Shown here: one piece after another, positions 16,838 to 25,790 of the stretch
Numbering within the stretch: the first letter of the stretch is position 1
Layout of the letters: each line of letters starts with the position of its first letter
Assembly (NCBI GenBank): GCA_023144005.1
Contig: JAGLGN010000024.1
Location: 36,588-100,587 of the forward strand
DNA from: a bacterium
GTDB taxonomy: Bacteria > AUK180
DNA length: 64,000 bases
Reading direction: 5' to 3'
Translations under genes and position numbers: made by a program
The notes under the pieces: model-generated
Database searches by the model: none
Seen by the model: only the letters and a program-made list of their open reading frames with translations
Told to the model about the DNA's origin: nothing

Positions 16838-17527
16838 ATGGAATCTGTCTTAGTGATAATATCACAAGTACTCATTTTGCTGGTGTCAATATCCTTTCAT
16901 GAGTCGGCTCATGCATATGCCGCGTATAAAATGGGGGACCCCACAGCGAAGAATCTTGGTAGAATAACAATGAATCCCATAAAGCACATCGATCTATGGG
17001 GAACCATTATTCTTCCTATTCTGATGTTGTTCCTAATGCGTATTCCATTAGGTTACGCAAAGCCCGTCCCTGTGAATCCCAATAATTTTCATGACCGGAA
17101 AAAAGGCGAGATAATAGTATCACTTGCCGGGCCGGGATCCAATCTACTGCTTGCTGTTTTCGCTGCGGTGATATTACGGCTCCTGCTCCGTGCTTTGAAA
17201 CTGGACCATTATGCCGATCCGCAATTGCTGAAATCGATGCAGCCGCTCTTTATGCTGCTTTTCTATTTCTATCTGATAAATCTCTTTCTCGCGATCTTCA
17301 ATTTGATACCGCTTCCTCCTTTGGACGGTTCGCATGTACTTAGAGAGTTCCTTTCATATAAGGCAAAGGCTGTGTTTGACAGGATAAGGCCTTTTTCTTT
17401 CATTATCATCCTTGTTCTTCTCAATGTCGGCATATTAACCTCGATCATGTATTTCTTTGTAAATGTCCTCTCTAAGCTATTTCTGGGGAACGATATGGGC
17501 ATGATCAATTATATCCTGGGAGCATAG
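16838..17527 (+). CDS. Site-2 protease family (M50) membrane metalloprotease
   Basis: 229 residues, about five membrane segments. The zinc motif HESAH lies at 21-25 inside the first helix region, and the third ligand is in NLIPLPPLDGSHVL (about 155-168). GRITMNPIKHIDLWGT and GYAKPVPVNPNNF are typical of the short M50 proteins without PDZ domain (YwhC type), whose substrates are mostly unknown. It is the first gene of the operon, one base before trpS. No signal of regulation beyond the upstream promoter. Confidence 0.9.
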   Translation: MESVLVIISQVLILLVSISFHESAHAYAAYKMGDPTAKNLGRITMNPIKHIDLWGTIILPILMLFLMRIPLGYAKPVPVNPNNFHDRKKGEIIVSLAGPGSNLLLAVFAAVILRLLLRALKLDHYADPQLLKSMQPLFMLLFYFYLINLFLAIFNLIPLPPLDGSHVLREFLSYKAKAVFDRIRPFSFIIILVLLNVGILTSIMYFFVNVLSKLFLGNDMGMINYILGA

Positions 17528-17528
17528 C

Positions 17529-18560
17529 ATGAGAAAGAAAGTATTATCAGGAACAAGGCCGACCGGTGATCTGCATATCGGACATCTGATCGGCGCATTG
17601 AGCAATTGGGTGAAACTTCAAAAAGATTACGATGCCTATTATTTTGTTGCGGATATACATTCTTTCACCAATAATCTTTCCACAGACAAGAAAGGCTTTT
17701 ATTACAGCATAGTCAAAGATATGCTGGCAGCAGGTCTGGATCCCGAAAGATCCACTATCTTTGTTCAATCAGAAGTGCCGGAGCATGCCGAGCTTGCCAC
17801 TTACCTTTCGATGGCTACTCCTTTGAGCTGGGTCGAAAGATGCCCCACATTCAAGGATGCCATCAGGGACCTCAGGGCACAGGGTGTGGTAACAAGAGAC
17901 AGCCGTGGACAGGACAGCAAGGCCGGTGATGAGGTTCAGGAAAATGTGGTTTCGGTTGGACTTCTTTCATATCCCATATTAATGACATCCGATATAGTAC
18001 TGTATGACGCTGATTTTGTACCTGTCGGAAAGGATCAGATGGCTCATCTGGAGATATCCAGAGAGATAGTCAGAAGGTTCAATCACCTTTTTGGCGAGAC
18101 CTTTGTTGAGCCGGAAGGGCTTCTTACAAAATTTCCACTACTTCTGGGGCCGGATAGAAGAAAGATGAGCAAGTCATATGGCAATTGCATCTCTCTTAAT
18201 GAAGAAGCGGATGTAATAAACAAGAAAGTGATGTCCATGATCACCGATCCCGAAAAGATAAGAAAGGACGATCCCGGGCATCCCGAAATATGTAATGTCT
18301 TCACCTATCACAAGATATTCGGGACCACTGAGCTCGACCGGATCTCAGCCGAATGTGCTTCTGGCGAATTGGGCTGTGTCGCATGCAAAAGAAATTGCGC
18401 GCAAACCCTTTCGAAAATACTCTCGGAGCATCAGGAAAAACGCGATGATCTGAGTGATGCAGAGATCCGCCGCATACTGGACCGCGGACGGGAGAAGGCG
18501 AGAGAGGCCGCCTCCGCGAAAATTGATAAAGTAAAAAAGAATATGGGGCTGATCATATAA
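17529..18560 (+). CDS. trpS: Tryptophan--tRNA ligase
   Basis: 343 residues, normal for class I TrpRS. The HIGH signature is HIGH at 16-19 (SGTRPTGDLHIGHL) and the KMSKS loop is RKMSKSYGN (about 213-221). KSYGNCISL and GKDQMAHLE are also family-typical. It charges tRNA-Trp in the cytoplasm. Near the C-terminus CASGELGCVACKRNC contains clustered cysteines as seen in some TrpRS that bind an iron-sulfur cluster; that is an inference. The stop TAA overlaps the ATG of scpA by one base. Confidence 0.95.
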   Translation: MRKKVLSGTRPTGDLHIGHLIGALSNWVKLQKDYDAYYFVADIHSFTNNLSTDKKGFYYSIVKDMLAAGLDPERSTIFVQSEVPEHAELATYLSMATPLSWVERCPTFKDAIRDLRAQGVVTRDSRGQDSKAGDEVQENVVSVGLLSYPILMTSDIVLYDADFVPVGKDQMAHLEISREIVRRFNHLFGETFVEPEGLLTKFPLLLGPDRRKMSKSYGNCISLNEEADVINKKVMSMITDPEKIRKDDPGHPEICNVFTYHKIFGTTELDRISAECASGELGCVACKRNCAQTLSKILSEHQEKRDDLSDAEIRRILDRGREKAREAASAKIDKVKKNMGLII

Positions 18561-19312
18561 TGTACGAGATACATACAACAGGGTTTGAAGGCCCGTTAGA
18601 CCTCCTTGTCGACCTTGCCAGAAAGCATGAGGTCGATATTCTCCACATACGGATACTCGGCATCATAAACGGCTTCGTCGATTATGTTGAATCGGTCAAG
18701 GATATGGAAATTCAACTGACCGCGGATTTCCTTTCGATGGCGTCATACCTTGTTCTTTTGAAAACAAGATTGATGCTTCCAAAAACAGAAGAAGAGGAAG
18801 AAGAGGCCATGTCGGAAGTAAGCGACCTCCTGGATGTCATAAAAAAATATGAGCTGATCAAAGAGGCGTCAACCGAATTGGTCGAATACAGGGATCTTCA
18901 GGATAAGATACATTTCAGATTCTCGCAGAATCTGGAGGGGTATATTGATTCCTCCAACCTTTCGATGGATGAGATGGACCCTTATGTCCTTACCAAGATA
19001 GTGATAGATTTCCTGGAAAGATCATCCGGAGAAGAGGCTTTCGCGCGCATTGCCCGGGATAAATTCAATATAGAAGATAAATTGATGGAGCTCTTTGAAT
19101 ATTTTAAGAAGCGTGAATATGCGGAATTCAGCGAGATGGTGGAGGGTGAGGAGAAAAGTGAACTGGTAACAGCATTTTTCGCCCTCCTCATTCTGATCAA
19201 GAGACAGCTTCTGACCTTCACTCAGAAGGAGAATTTCGCTAATATCTACCTTCACTCTCAGATCGGCGATGATTCGGTATTGGACATGGAGGTGGTTTCG
19301 GATGAGCTATGA
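18560..19312 (+). CDS. scpA: Segregation and condensation protein A
   Basis: 250 residues. The N-terminus FEGPLDLLVDLARKHEVDILHIRI (9-32) and the LTADFLSMASYLVLLKTRLMLP helix (about 53-74) are diagnostic for ScpA kleisin. It bridges the SMC head and neck with ScpB in the condensin complex that compacts and segregates the chromosome. The C-terminal winged helix is around 195-245. It overlaps trpS by one base and scpB by 11 bp, the usual scpAB arrangement. Confidence 0.92.
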   Translation: MYEIHTTGFEGPLDLLVDLARKHEVDILHIRILGIINGFVDYVESVKDMEIQLTADFLSMASYLVLLKTRLMLPKTEEEEEEAMSEVSDLLDVIKKYELIKEASTELVEYRDLQDKIHFRFSQNLEGYIDSSNLSMDEMDPYVLTKIVIDFLERSSGEEAFARIARDKFNIEDKLMELFEYFKKREYAEFSEMVEGEEKSELVTAFFALLILIKRQLLTFTQKENFANIYLHSQIGDDSVLDMEVVSDEL

Positions 19313-19886
19313 CAATACAGCAGAAAATATAAAAAGGGTTGAAGCGGTTCTCTTCGTTTCAAACAAATCCATCTCCCTTAAACGCCTGGTCGAGGTATTG
19401 GCAATGCCGCCTGATGCTATCGTTTCTTCCATCGCGGAATTAAATGCCCAGTATTCCAAGGCAAGAAACAGCTTTTTTATTGAAGAAGTCGCCGGCGGAT
19501 ATGTTTTCGCTACCCGTCCGGAATATAATGACCTTATCCGGGGATTCTATAATCTTGAAGAGAAATTCTCTTTGACGCAGTTGAATCTCGAAGTGCTTTC
19601 AATAGTCGCCTATCATCAGCCCACAACGAGAATAGAGGTTGACGCGATAAGAGGGAATATTGACTCGACATTTCATGTCAGAACCCTTCTGGAAAAGGGC
19701 TTTGTGAAGATAATCGGAAGAAAGAAAGTGCCCGGAAGTCCGTTTTTATATGGAACTACAAAACAGTTTCTGACCATTTTTGGTTTGAAATCCCTGAGCG
19801 AACTCCCGAAAGTTGATGAGATAAAAGAAGAATTTAAGATAAAGGAAAGAAAGCATGAAACTGATACGCTTCCTGGTTTTGAATAA
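19302..19886 (+). CDS. scpB: Segregation and condensation protein B
   Basis: About 194 residues. The start is ATG 19302, preceded by GGAGGTGG, and overlaps the scpA stop; upstream in-frame codons are out-of-frame scpA sequence. The ScpB winged-helix pattern is clear: IKRVEAVLFVSNKSISLKRL, LTQLNLEVLSIVAYHQPTTR and VRTLLEKGFVKIIGRKKVPG, then a FLYGTTKQFLTIFGLKSL segment. It dimerises and binds ScpA in the SMC complex. It overlaps the following pseudouridine synthase gene by 32 bp. Confidence 0.92.
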   Translation: MSYDNTAENIKRVEAVLFVSNKSISLKRLVEVLAMPPDAIVSSIAELNAQYSKARNSFFIEEVAGGYVFATRPEYNDLIRGFYNLEEKFSLTQLNLEVLSIVAYHQPTTRIEVDAIRGNIDSTFHVRTLLEKGFVKIIGRKKVPGSPFLYGTTKQFLTIFGLKSLSELPKVDEIKEEFKIKERKHETDTLPGFE

Positions 19887-20655
19887 TATTGATTCCAGAA
19901 GGAATTGTCTGAAACTTCTCGATAATGAGAAGGTTATGGTAAACGGAAAGATCTGCCGTTCAACCGCATTTGAGATCGACCCGAATTCCGATCATATTAT
20001 AGTGAACGGCCTGCCGCTTCGAGGATTGCCGGAGATGTTCTATATTGCCTTGAATAAACCGAGAGGTGTTGTAGTTACCAAGCATGACCCCGGAGAAAGG
20101 GCGACCATATACGATTATCTTTATGATAAGGGTATGTTCCGCGTCGCAGCCGATGCACGTTGGTCCGGGCTTTCAGAGCGGAAGATCTATGCAAAATTCA
20201 AGACCTTTCTGAAATCCAATCTCCTCTATGCCGGCCGTCTGGATATCAATACGATGGGCCTGCTCATTGTCACGAATGATTCAGAAATGATCAATCGATT
20301 GACACATCCCTCTTTCGGCAAAGACAAGGTCTATAGAGTGAAGATATCTCATCATCTGAAACAAAAAGAGATAGATACCTTTAAAAAAGGCATATATCTG
20401 GCGAATGAGAGCGGTAAGAGATCAAAATTTACCTGCAAATTCATACGGATCACATCACAAAGAAGTGATACGGTTGTGGTAATATCGGTGAGATCCGGTG
20501 AGAATCGTATCATTCGCCGTGCATTCAAACAGATGGGCCATCCCGTGATCACTCTCAAAAGAATTGAACATGGCGGAATACGCCTGCAGGGGATCAAGAT
20601 CGGAGCGTATCGTTTCTTAACGGAAAAGGAGGTGACCCAATTAAAGGCAAAATGA
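19855..20655 (+). CDS. rluB: Pseudouridine synthase, RsuA/RluB family
   Basis: 266 residues. A small S4-like N-terminal region (LLDNEKVMVNGKICR) is followed by the catalytic domain: FYIALNKPRGVVVT, the catalytic LYAGRLDINTMGLLIVTND with Asp130, THPSFGKDKVYRV, and GENRIIRRAFKQMGHPV. It converts uridine to pseudouridine in rRNA. The scpA-scpB-rluB order is common in bacteria, which supports the symbol, though RsuA/RluE specificity cannot be excluded. A 25-residue insertion (about 98-123) sits just before the catalytic motif. The last codons contain a perfect anti-SD match for the next gene. Confidence 0.85.
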   Translation: MKLIRFLVLNNIDSRRNCLKLLDNEKVMVNGKICRSTAFEIDPNSDHIIVNGLPLRGLPEMFYIALNKPRGVVVTKHDPGERATIYDYLYDKGMFRVAADARWSGLSERKIYAKFKTFLKSNLLYAGRLDINTMGLLIVTNDSEMINRLTHPSFGKDKVYRVKISHHLKQKEIDTFKKGIYLANESGKRSKFTCKFIRITSQRSDTVVVISVRSGENRIIRRAFKQMGHPVITLKRIEHGGIRLQGIKIGAYRFLTEKEVTQLKAK

Positions 20656-21302
20656 TCATCGCGATCGATGGCCCCGCGGGAAGCGGCAAGTCAACTATCG
20701 CGCGTCTTCTTTCAGAGAAATTGGACCTTCCGTATATAGATACAGGGGCATTCTACCGCTGTGCGGCTCTGCACTCATTGAGAAATCCCGGGTCATCAGA
20801 AAAGGATATCTCCCTATTTGTCAATGAGATGCGTATCAGGATTGGTACTCCGAACGACCCGGCGGTCATTATTCTTAATGATGAGGATGTTTCCGAAAAG
20901 ATCAGAACGCCTCAGATAGCTATGGAAGTATCAAATATCGCGGATATGAAGAATGTCCGCATCGAGATCAATAATAAATTAAGAGCTTCGGCAGAGGCGA
21001 CGGGAGGCATACTGGAAGGAAGAGATATACAAACTCTGGTCTGCCCTCAAGCGGATGTGAAGTTCTTTTTAACCGCGACACCGGAAACAAGGGCGAAGCG
21101 GAGATTAGGGGATTATGAAGGAATGAAAATCGATAAAACCCCGGAAGAAGTGCTGGCTGATATTAAAAGGCGTGACAAGAGGGATTATCAAAGGGATTAC
21201 GGCCCTCTGAAGAAAGCCGATGATGCCGTGGAGGTCGACACCTCCGATATGACGCTTTCTCAAGTTGTTGACAGAATGCTTGAGATCATCAGGGGGAGTT
21301 GA
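20652..21302 (+). CDS. cmk: Cytidylate kinase
   Basis: 216 residues. The P-loop is GPAGSGKST (7-15), followed by YIDTGAFYR (27-35), the CMP-specific segment, and ILEGRDIQTLVCPQADVKFFLTA with the usual DRD/RDI-like motif. It phosphorylates CMP and dCMP. The ATG overlaps the rluB stop (ATGA). A long Shine-Dalgarno match (AAAGGAGGTGA, 20626-20636) sits 15 bp upstream within rluB, farther than optimal. Confidence 0.93.
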   Translation: MIIAIDGPAGSGKSTIARLLSEKLDLPYIDTGAFYRCAALHSLRNPGSSEKDISLFVNEMRIRIGTPNDPAVIILNDEDVSEKIRTPQIAMEVSNIADMKNVRIEINNKLRASAEATGGILEGRDIQTLVCPQADVKFFLTATPETRAKRRLGDYEGMKIDKTPEEVLADIKRRDKRDYQRDYGPLKKADDAVEVDTSDMTLSQVVDRMLEIIRGS

Positions 21303-21325
21303 TTTAAAATGAGTTATACTGTACA

Positions 21326-21961
21326 ATGAACACATTTGATTATTATATTTATCACTTAGCGGGTATATTAATAAGGTTCTTTGTTAGACTATTATTGAAT
21401 TTCAGGATATTGAGGCTTGAAAGGCGTTTTTCCATCAGGAATAAAGTTCTAGTGGTTTCGAACCATCAAAGCCTTCTAGATCCTCCTCTTATCGGCGCCT
21501 TCCTCGATGAACTGAAACTTTCTTATTTTGCAAAATGGGAGCTCTTCCAGGTTCCTTTTCTGGGTAAGTTTATCAGCATGATGGGTGCTTTTCCTGTGAA
21601 AAGGGGAACGGCAGATCTGGAAGCGATACGCACAGCGACCTCCATTTTACAGAATAACGGAAGATTGATCATGTTTCCCGAAGGTACACGAACCCTTGAC
21701 GGTTCGATCAAACCATTTAAAAAGGGTGCCGGATTCCTCGTCGCGAGGACACAATGTAATGTTGTTCCGGTATTGCTTGAAGGATGGTTCCAGGTTCTGC
21801 CTAAATACGGCCGCCGCAGGTTAAGATACCCTGTACGGGTCGTTGTGGGAAAGATGATAACATATGAAGAGTTAATGGCAGCGGTCCCCAAAAGGAACGA
21901 TTACACTGCCATTTCCGAATATTTATACGAGAAGGTGAAATCCTTGTCGACGGAGGTATGA
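21326..21961 (+). CDS. plsC: 1-acyl-sn-glycerol-3-phosphate acyltransferase
   Basis: 211 residues. The acyltransferase motif I is NHQSLLD (46-52, His47 and Asp52) and motif III is FPEGTR (about 112-117); a hydrophobic segment lies at 12-24. It makes phosphatidic acid from lysophosphatidic acid at the inner membrane. It follows cmk by 23 bp and lacks a good Shine-Dalgarno; a TATACT hexamer lies 5 bp before the ATG without a recognisable -35. The cmk-plsC-S1 order is widely conserved. Confidence 0.9.
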   Translation: MNTFDYYIYHLAGILIRFFVRLLLNFRILRLERRFSIRNKVLVVSNHQSLLDPPLIGAFLDELKLSYFAKWELFQVPFLGKFISMMGAFPVKRGTADLEAIRTATSILQNNGRLIMFPEGTRTLDGSIKPFKKGAGFLVARTQCNVVPVLLEGWFQVLPKYGRRRLRYPVRVVVGKMITYEELMAAVPKRNDYTAISEYLYEKVKSLSTEV

Positions 21962-21965
21962 TTGT

Positions 21966-24032
21966 ATGATTGACAATCCAGCACAAGCGAAAAGAGGTGA
22001 CATTGTAGATGTAACGGTAGTAGTTATTACATCGGATAGTATTATGGTTTCCACGGATCTTAAACATGATGGCGAGATCCCTACTTCGGACTTTACTGAA
22101 AGAGAATTAAAGGCATTAAAACCCGGTGCGACCCTAAAGGTCATGGCGCTTAGAGGCGGCAAAGACGGACTTTATATTTTTTCCAAGAAAGCAGCGGAGA
22201 AAGAAGAGAACTGGGAAATGGTCTATAAGACTTATAAGGACAAAGCTCCCATTTTAGTTGACTTCAAAAAGCGCGGAGAGCACTTCATATTCTGGGGAAA
22301 ACAACCCAGAAAGAAAAAGATGGTACAGGGATACTGGGGAAAATATCTTGAATTTGAGGTCTTCATCTCAGATTACGATGTTTCAAAGGAAACTTCAAGA
22401 AAGAACAAGGATCTCGTGGGATTAAAGCTTCCAGTGAAGGTCGTTGGACTTCAGAGAAGAGAAAAGGTCATTATCGCGTCCGAAAGGCTTTTCATGATGG
22501 AAGAGCAGTACAAAAAGAGATCTGAACTTCTGGAAAGTCTCGATATCGGTGTTATCGTTGAGGGCCGTGTGATCAAATCCTCTCCTAAAGAGAAAGCTTT
22601 TATAGTTGATCTTGGCGGTGTTATCGGAAAATTGAAATATGAAAATGTTTCATGGGACAGATATCAGAACCCGAGAGAGATCATCGAGCACAGAGAAGAT
22701 GTGAAACTGGTCGTTATAGATTTTAATAAAGAAGACAAAGAGGTCTGGCTGAGTCTCAAGGACCTGACAGATGATCCATGGGAAGATATTGAAGATAAAT
22801 TCCGCATAGGGGAAGTAGTTGAAGGTGCTGTGTACAGGATATTTGATTTTGGAACGGTAATAAATCTTTCCGATGAATTCAGAGCTCTTATTCCAAATGA
22901 CGAACTTACCCTGACAAGGATCGTGAGGAACCCCTCTGAAATGGTTTCTGTGGGTGAAACACTTAAAGGGATCGTCAAAAGGATCGATATTGACAATCGG
23001 AAGATCATCGTCTCCGTCAGAGATTATGTTCTTGAAAAATACAATGTAGGCGATGTCGTTAAGGGAAAGGTCGTGAAGGTTGAAAAATACGGTGCTTTCA
23101 TTGAGCTTGAGCCCGGTGTCACCGGCCTTCTGAAGGTCGAGGATATCTCCTGGAGTCAGAAGTTCAGGAACGCCAAACAGATGATCAAAGAAGGCGAGAT
23201 CGTGGAAGCGAAGATACTTGCCATTGATTCGCGCAAGCGTCAGATCGATTTCGGCGTAAAGCAGATACTGCCTAATCCATGGGATGAGATCGAGGAGAAA
23301 TTCCCTGTCGGTTCCAAGGTTACGGGAAAGATCGTAAAGATCATCGATGCGGGCGCCTTTGTCAATCTGGACGAGAACTTCGACGCATTCCTGCATTTTT
23401 CAAAGGTACCTTCAGACGAAGGTCAGGATTGGAAAGAGAAGATATCTGTGGACCAGGAAGTGGAAGGAACTATCATTCACATTAATGTAAGGGACAAACG
23501 CATACAGATCTCATTGATGAAAGAGGAACATATCGAAACAAAAAGGGCTGAAAAAGCCGATGTGAAGAGCTATATGGACGCTTCCGACAGTAGTGAAGAA
23601 GAGGTTACCATGGGCGATACAATGTCAGAGGAATTATTCGCCGCCCTCAAGCAGAAGGCTGAGCAAAAATCTGATGCTCCCGCTGATAAGAAGAAAGCAA
23701 AGAAAGAGAAGAAAGCAATCGTAGAGGAAGTCAAAGAAGAAGAGAAGGAAGAAATAGCAGAAGAAGTGAAAGAAGAAGTCAAAGAAGAAGAGAAGGAAGA
23801 AATAGCAGAAGAAGTGAAAGAAGAAGTAAAGGAAGAAGAAACGAAAGAAGATGTAAAAGAAGAAGAGAAGGAAGAAGAAGTGAAAGAGGAAGTGAAGGAA
23901 GAAGAAGTGAAAGAGGAAGTGAAGGAAGAAGAAACGAAAGAAGACGAAAAGGAAGAAGAGAAAGAAGAAGAGGAAACGAAAGAAGACGAAAAGGAAGAAG
24001 AGAAAGAAGAAGAAGGTGAGAAGGAAGAGTAG
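21966..24032 (+). CDS. rpsA: S1 RNA-binding domain protein (ribosomal S1-like) with acidic tail
   Basis: 688 residues, against about 560 for E. coli S1. Six S1-type OB folds can be traced: about 6-80 and 90-175 (diverged), then clear repeats at about 190-260 (GVIVEGRVIKSSPKEKAFIVDLGG), 280-355, 365-440 (GDVVKGKVVKVEKYGAFIELEPG) and 450-525. The extra 150 residues at the C-terminus are almost only Glu, Lys and Val (EEVKEEEKEE units), encoded by a degenerate purine-rich repeat. S1 binds mRNA on the 30S subunit and helps start translation. The position after cmk supports the assignment. The tail is unusual and may be length-variable. Confidence 0.85.
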   Translation: MIDNPAQAKRGDIVDVTVVVITSDSIMVSTDLKHDGEIPTSDFTERELKALKPGATLKVMALRGGKDGLYIFSKKAAEKEENWEMVYKTYKDKAPILVDFKKRGEHFIFWGKQPRKKKMVQGYWGKYLEFEVFISDYDVSKETSRKNKDLVGLKLPVKVVGLQRREKVIIASERLFMMEEQYKKRSELLESLDIGVIVEGRVIKSSPKEKAFIVDLGGVIGKLKYENVSWDRYQNPREIIEHREDVKLVVIDFNKEDKEVWLSLKDLTDDPWEDIEDKFRIGEVVEGAVYRIFDFGTVINLSDEFRALIPNDELTLTRIVRNPSEMVSVGETLKGIVKRIDIDNRKIIVSVRDYVLEKYNVGDVVKGKVVKVEKYGAFIELEPGVTGLLKVEDISWSQKFRNAKQMIKEGEIVEAKILAIDSRKRQIDFGVKQILPNPWDEIEEKFPVGSKVTGKIVKIIDAGAFVNLDENFDAFLHFSKVPSDEGQDWKEKISVDQEVEGTIIHINVRDKRIQISLMKEEHIETKRAEKADVKSYMDASDSSEEEVTMGDTMSEELFAALKQKAEQKSDAPADKKKAKKEKKAIVEEVKEEEKEEIAEEVKEEVKEEEKEEIAEEVKEEVKEEETKEDVKEEEKEEEVKEEVKEEEVKEEVKEEETKEDEKEEEKEEEETKEDEKEEEKEEEGEKEE
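23700..24028 (+). repeat. Degenerate GAAGAAG-type coding repeat in the S1 gene
   Basis: An almost pure purine stretch encoding repeated EEVKEE/EEKEE units. Two longer direct copies of AAGAAGTGAAAGAAGAAGT and of GAAACGAAAGAAGACGAAAA blocks are visible. Antisense frames here are artefacts. Confidence 0.8.
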
Positions 24033-24045
24033 GAGTTCTATTCAT

Positions 24046-24801
24046 ATGAAGGACTTCTTTCTTCTGAAAGACCTGAATATCTCCGGCAAGCACATCCTGC
24101 TTGCCGGAATTTCTAAGACCAATACCCTGGACATATTACGGTCAAAAGCGAAAAGGGGCAATTACGATTTCAGAGTTAAGGTTATTGACCATAATGGTGC
24201 CCAGATCAATAAGTACAAAGAAAAATTCGCGGATCTGTCGGATCATTTTGATTTTTCCGCCGCGGACCTTTCGGATATTTCATTCATTGAGGATGAGGTT
24301 TACGATATCGCCGTCCTGCCTTCCATTTTATCCTCGCTTAACATGAGGCCTTTGAAGGCCATTCAGGCGATGTTCGAGGTCCAACGAGTATTGTCTTCCG
24401 ATGGGCTCGTAATAATTCAGGAGAAGATATCGATTGAGCACAATAATCGCCCGGAATACGCTTTTTTAAACTGGTATAGAAGCCGAAAGAATTTGCTCTA
24501 TAATCTTTACAAGAATAAGACAGAGCCGCTGAAATCGCATTTCTATCTTGAGGACCTGAAGTTCGCTTTGAAAGCGCTGGGTTTGAATATAGATGAAACG
24601 AATGTTCTTGAAGGCGAGCTTATTTCCGGAGATGAAAAACAGCGTCTTTTCAATGAGATGCTTCCCGCCGATATCCAAGAGGAGAATGATCCTTTTTCCC
24701 GGGTTATCTCGATCATACGGACGGAATTCGACGAAATGAAGAAGAAACCATCGAATTTCCCGCCGTATTCCATTATAAAATGCTCAAAGAAATTGCCTTA
24801 G
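24046..24801 (+). CDS. Methyltransferase-like protein
   Basis: About 251 residues from the ATG at 24046 (MKDFFLLKD), which has AGGAG at the preferred distance; an in-frame ATG at 24016 lies inside the S1 gene. The first part looks like a Rossmann methyltransferase: KHILLAGISKTNTLDILR, a VKVIDHNGAQINKYK strand-acid segment, YDIAVLPSILSSLNMRP and VQRVLSSDGLVIIQEKI, the usual 'report' strand. The glycine-rich SAM loop is poorly conserved, so catalytic activity is uncertain. A perfect 11-bp hairpin lies 36 bp after the start. It overlaps the next gene by 22 bp. Confidence 0.55.
   Translation: MKDFFLLKDLNISGKHILLAGISKTNTLDILRSKAKRGNYDFRVKVIDHNGAQINKYKEKFADLSDHFDFSAADLSDISFIEDEVYDIAVLPSILSSLNMRPLKAIQAMFEVQRVLSSDGLVIIQEKISIEHNNRPEYAFLNWYRSRKNLLYNLYKNKTEPLKSHFYLEDLKFALKALGLNIDETNVLEGELISGDEKQRLFNEMLPADIQEENDPFSRVISIIRTEFDEMKKKPSNFPPYSIIKCSKKLP
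24082..24108 (+). other. Perfect 11-bp stem-loop inside the 5' coding region
   Basis: TCCGGCAAGCA (24082-24092), loop CATCC, TGCTTGCCGGA (24098-24108). It has no T-tract, and lies 50 bp past the stop of the S1 gene, so it could act as an attenuator or 3'-end stabiliser. Confidence 0.7.
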
Positions 24802-25790
24802 GCCTGCTTTCCGATCCCGATACCCTCAGTTTTTGCGGACTCCTGGGCAAAAAAGGCCAATTATTAAAGAAAACAGCTTATGTATTGTCTCCCTGGGACC
24901 TTGAATTGCCGTCTCCATATAGGAGCTACAATAAGCAAAAGAATATTAAGATAATTATCGTTTTGTTCCCGCATCTCTTTATGGATAGGGAAGGTATAAT
25001 AAAATTGAAAAACGCCCTTGTATCTGTGGGCGGAGTGATCGTCCTGATCGACCATTTCCACAGATCATTGCGCAATCCCGTAGATTTTCCGAATGTGACA
25101 GGCGAAAACGGAAGCAACATTTATGAAGGGGTCTTCACGATAGAGAATATCCGCAAGGATTTCAATCGTTTGAAATTCACCTTGAAAAAGAAAGACCTCA
25201 AAGACGGTCTATGGTTAGTGAAATTATCCAATCAAGTACTCTTGAATGTTGACAGAAATGCGGATTATGACCTCACCGTCTATCCATTCTCTTCTGTGAT
25301 GAGGTCAAAGGAAAGCCGATTGATAATGGAGATGATGCAGGCTACCGGGAGTGAAGCCGTTCTTTTTGACGGTAAGCCCTTGACCACGGGGATCAAAACA
25401 TATGATCTTTATGGCAACGCGCCGCATATTTGCTGTAAGAAGCTCCTTCTCGCGCCGCATCTGCTGAACGCCGCAAAGAGCGAAGGAAAGGTTAAAAGAG
25501 CCCTTCAGAATTGGCCGGGAAATACAATATTCATACCTGTTCTTGACGATGATCATATCAGGACGAAGATGGAGTTTCATGTCGTTTCCGAAGTGAATGA
25601 AAAGATCTTTGTGTCCACCGGCATACAGAAAAGAGATCATGGATTCATCTATCAGCAGGAAAAGGACAAGGATGGCATGCACGGTGAATATTATATACTG
25701 GGTATAAAGAAATTGAGGAAAATATTTAATAAAAAGGGTACGGATACAGGCATTTGTATCCCCCCGTTCCACATATGGAGGTATGAATGA
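24780..25790 (+). CDS. Hypothetical protein
   Basis: 336 residues. I do not recognise the family. It is an alpha/beta protein with strands such as IKIIIVLFPHLF and GGVIVLIDHFHRSL, an unusual CCKK pair (about 218-221), and a C-terminal acidic-basic region. No signal peptide or membrane helix is seen, so a cytoplasmic protein is likely. It starts 22 bp inside the methyltransferase-like gene and its stop overlaps the lipoprotein gene by 4 bp, so the three travel together at the end of the housekeeping operon. Confidence 0.6.
   Translation: MLKEIALGLLSDPDTLSFCGLLGKKGQLLKKTAYVLSPWDLELPSPYRSYNKQKNIKIIIVLFPHLFMDREGIIKLKNALVSVGGVIVLIDHFHRSLRNPVDFPNVTGENGSNIYEGVFTIENIRKDFNRLKFTLKKKDLKDGLWLVKLSNQVLLNVDRNADYDLTVYPFSSVMRSKESRLIMEMMQATGSEAVLFDGKPLTTGIKTYDLYGNAPHICCKKLLLAPHLLNAAKSEGKVKRALQNWPGNTIFIPVLDDDHIRTKMEFHVVSEVNEKIFVSTGIQKRDHGFIYQQEKDKDGMHGEYYILGIKKLRKIFNKKGTDTGICIPPFHIWRYE

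Noticed and set aside
21315-21326. TATACT box before plsC as a promoter
   Set aside because: No -35 hexamer at 16-19 bp, and the gene lies inside an operon with 23 bp to cmk.
23779-24093. Minus-strand Leu-rich frame opposite the S1 tail
   Set aside because: It is the antisense of the purine-rich E/K repeat; the sense gene is certain.
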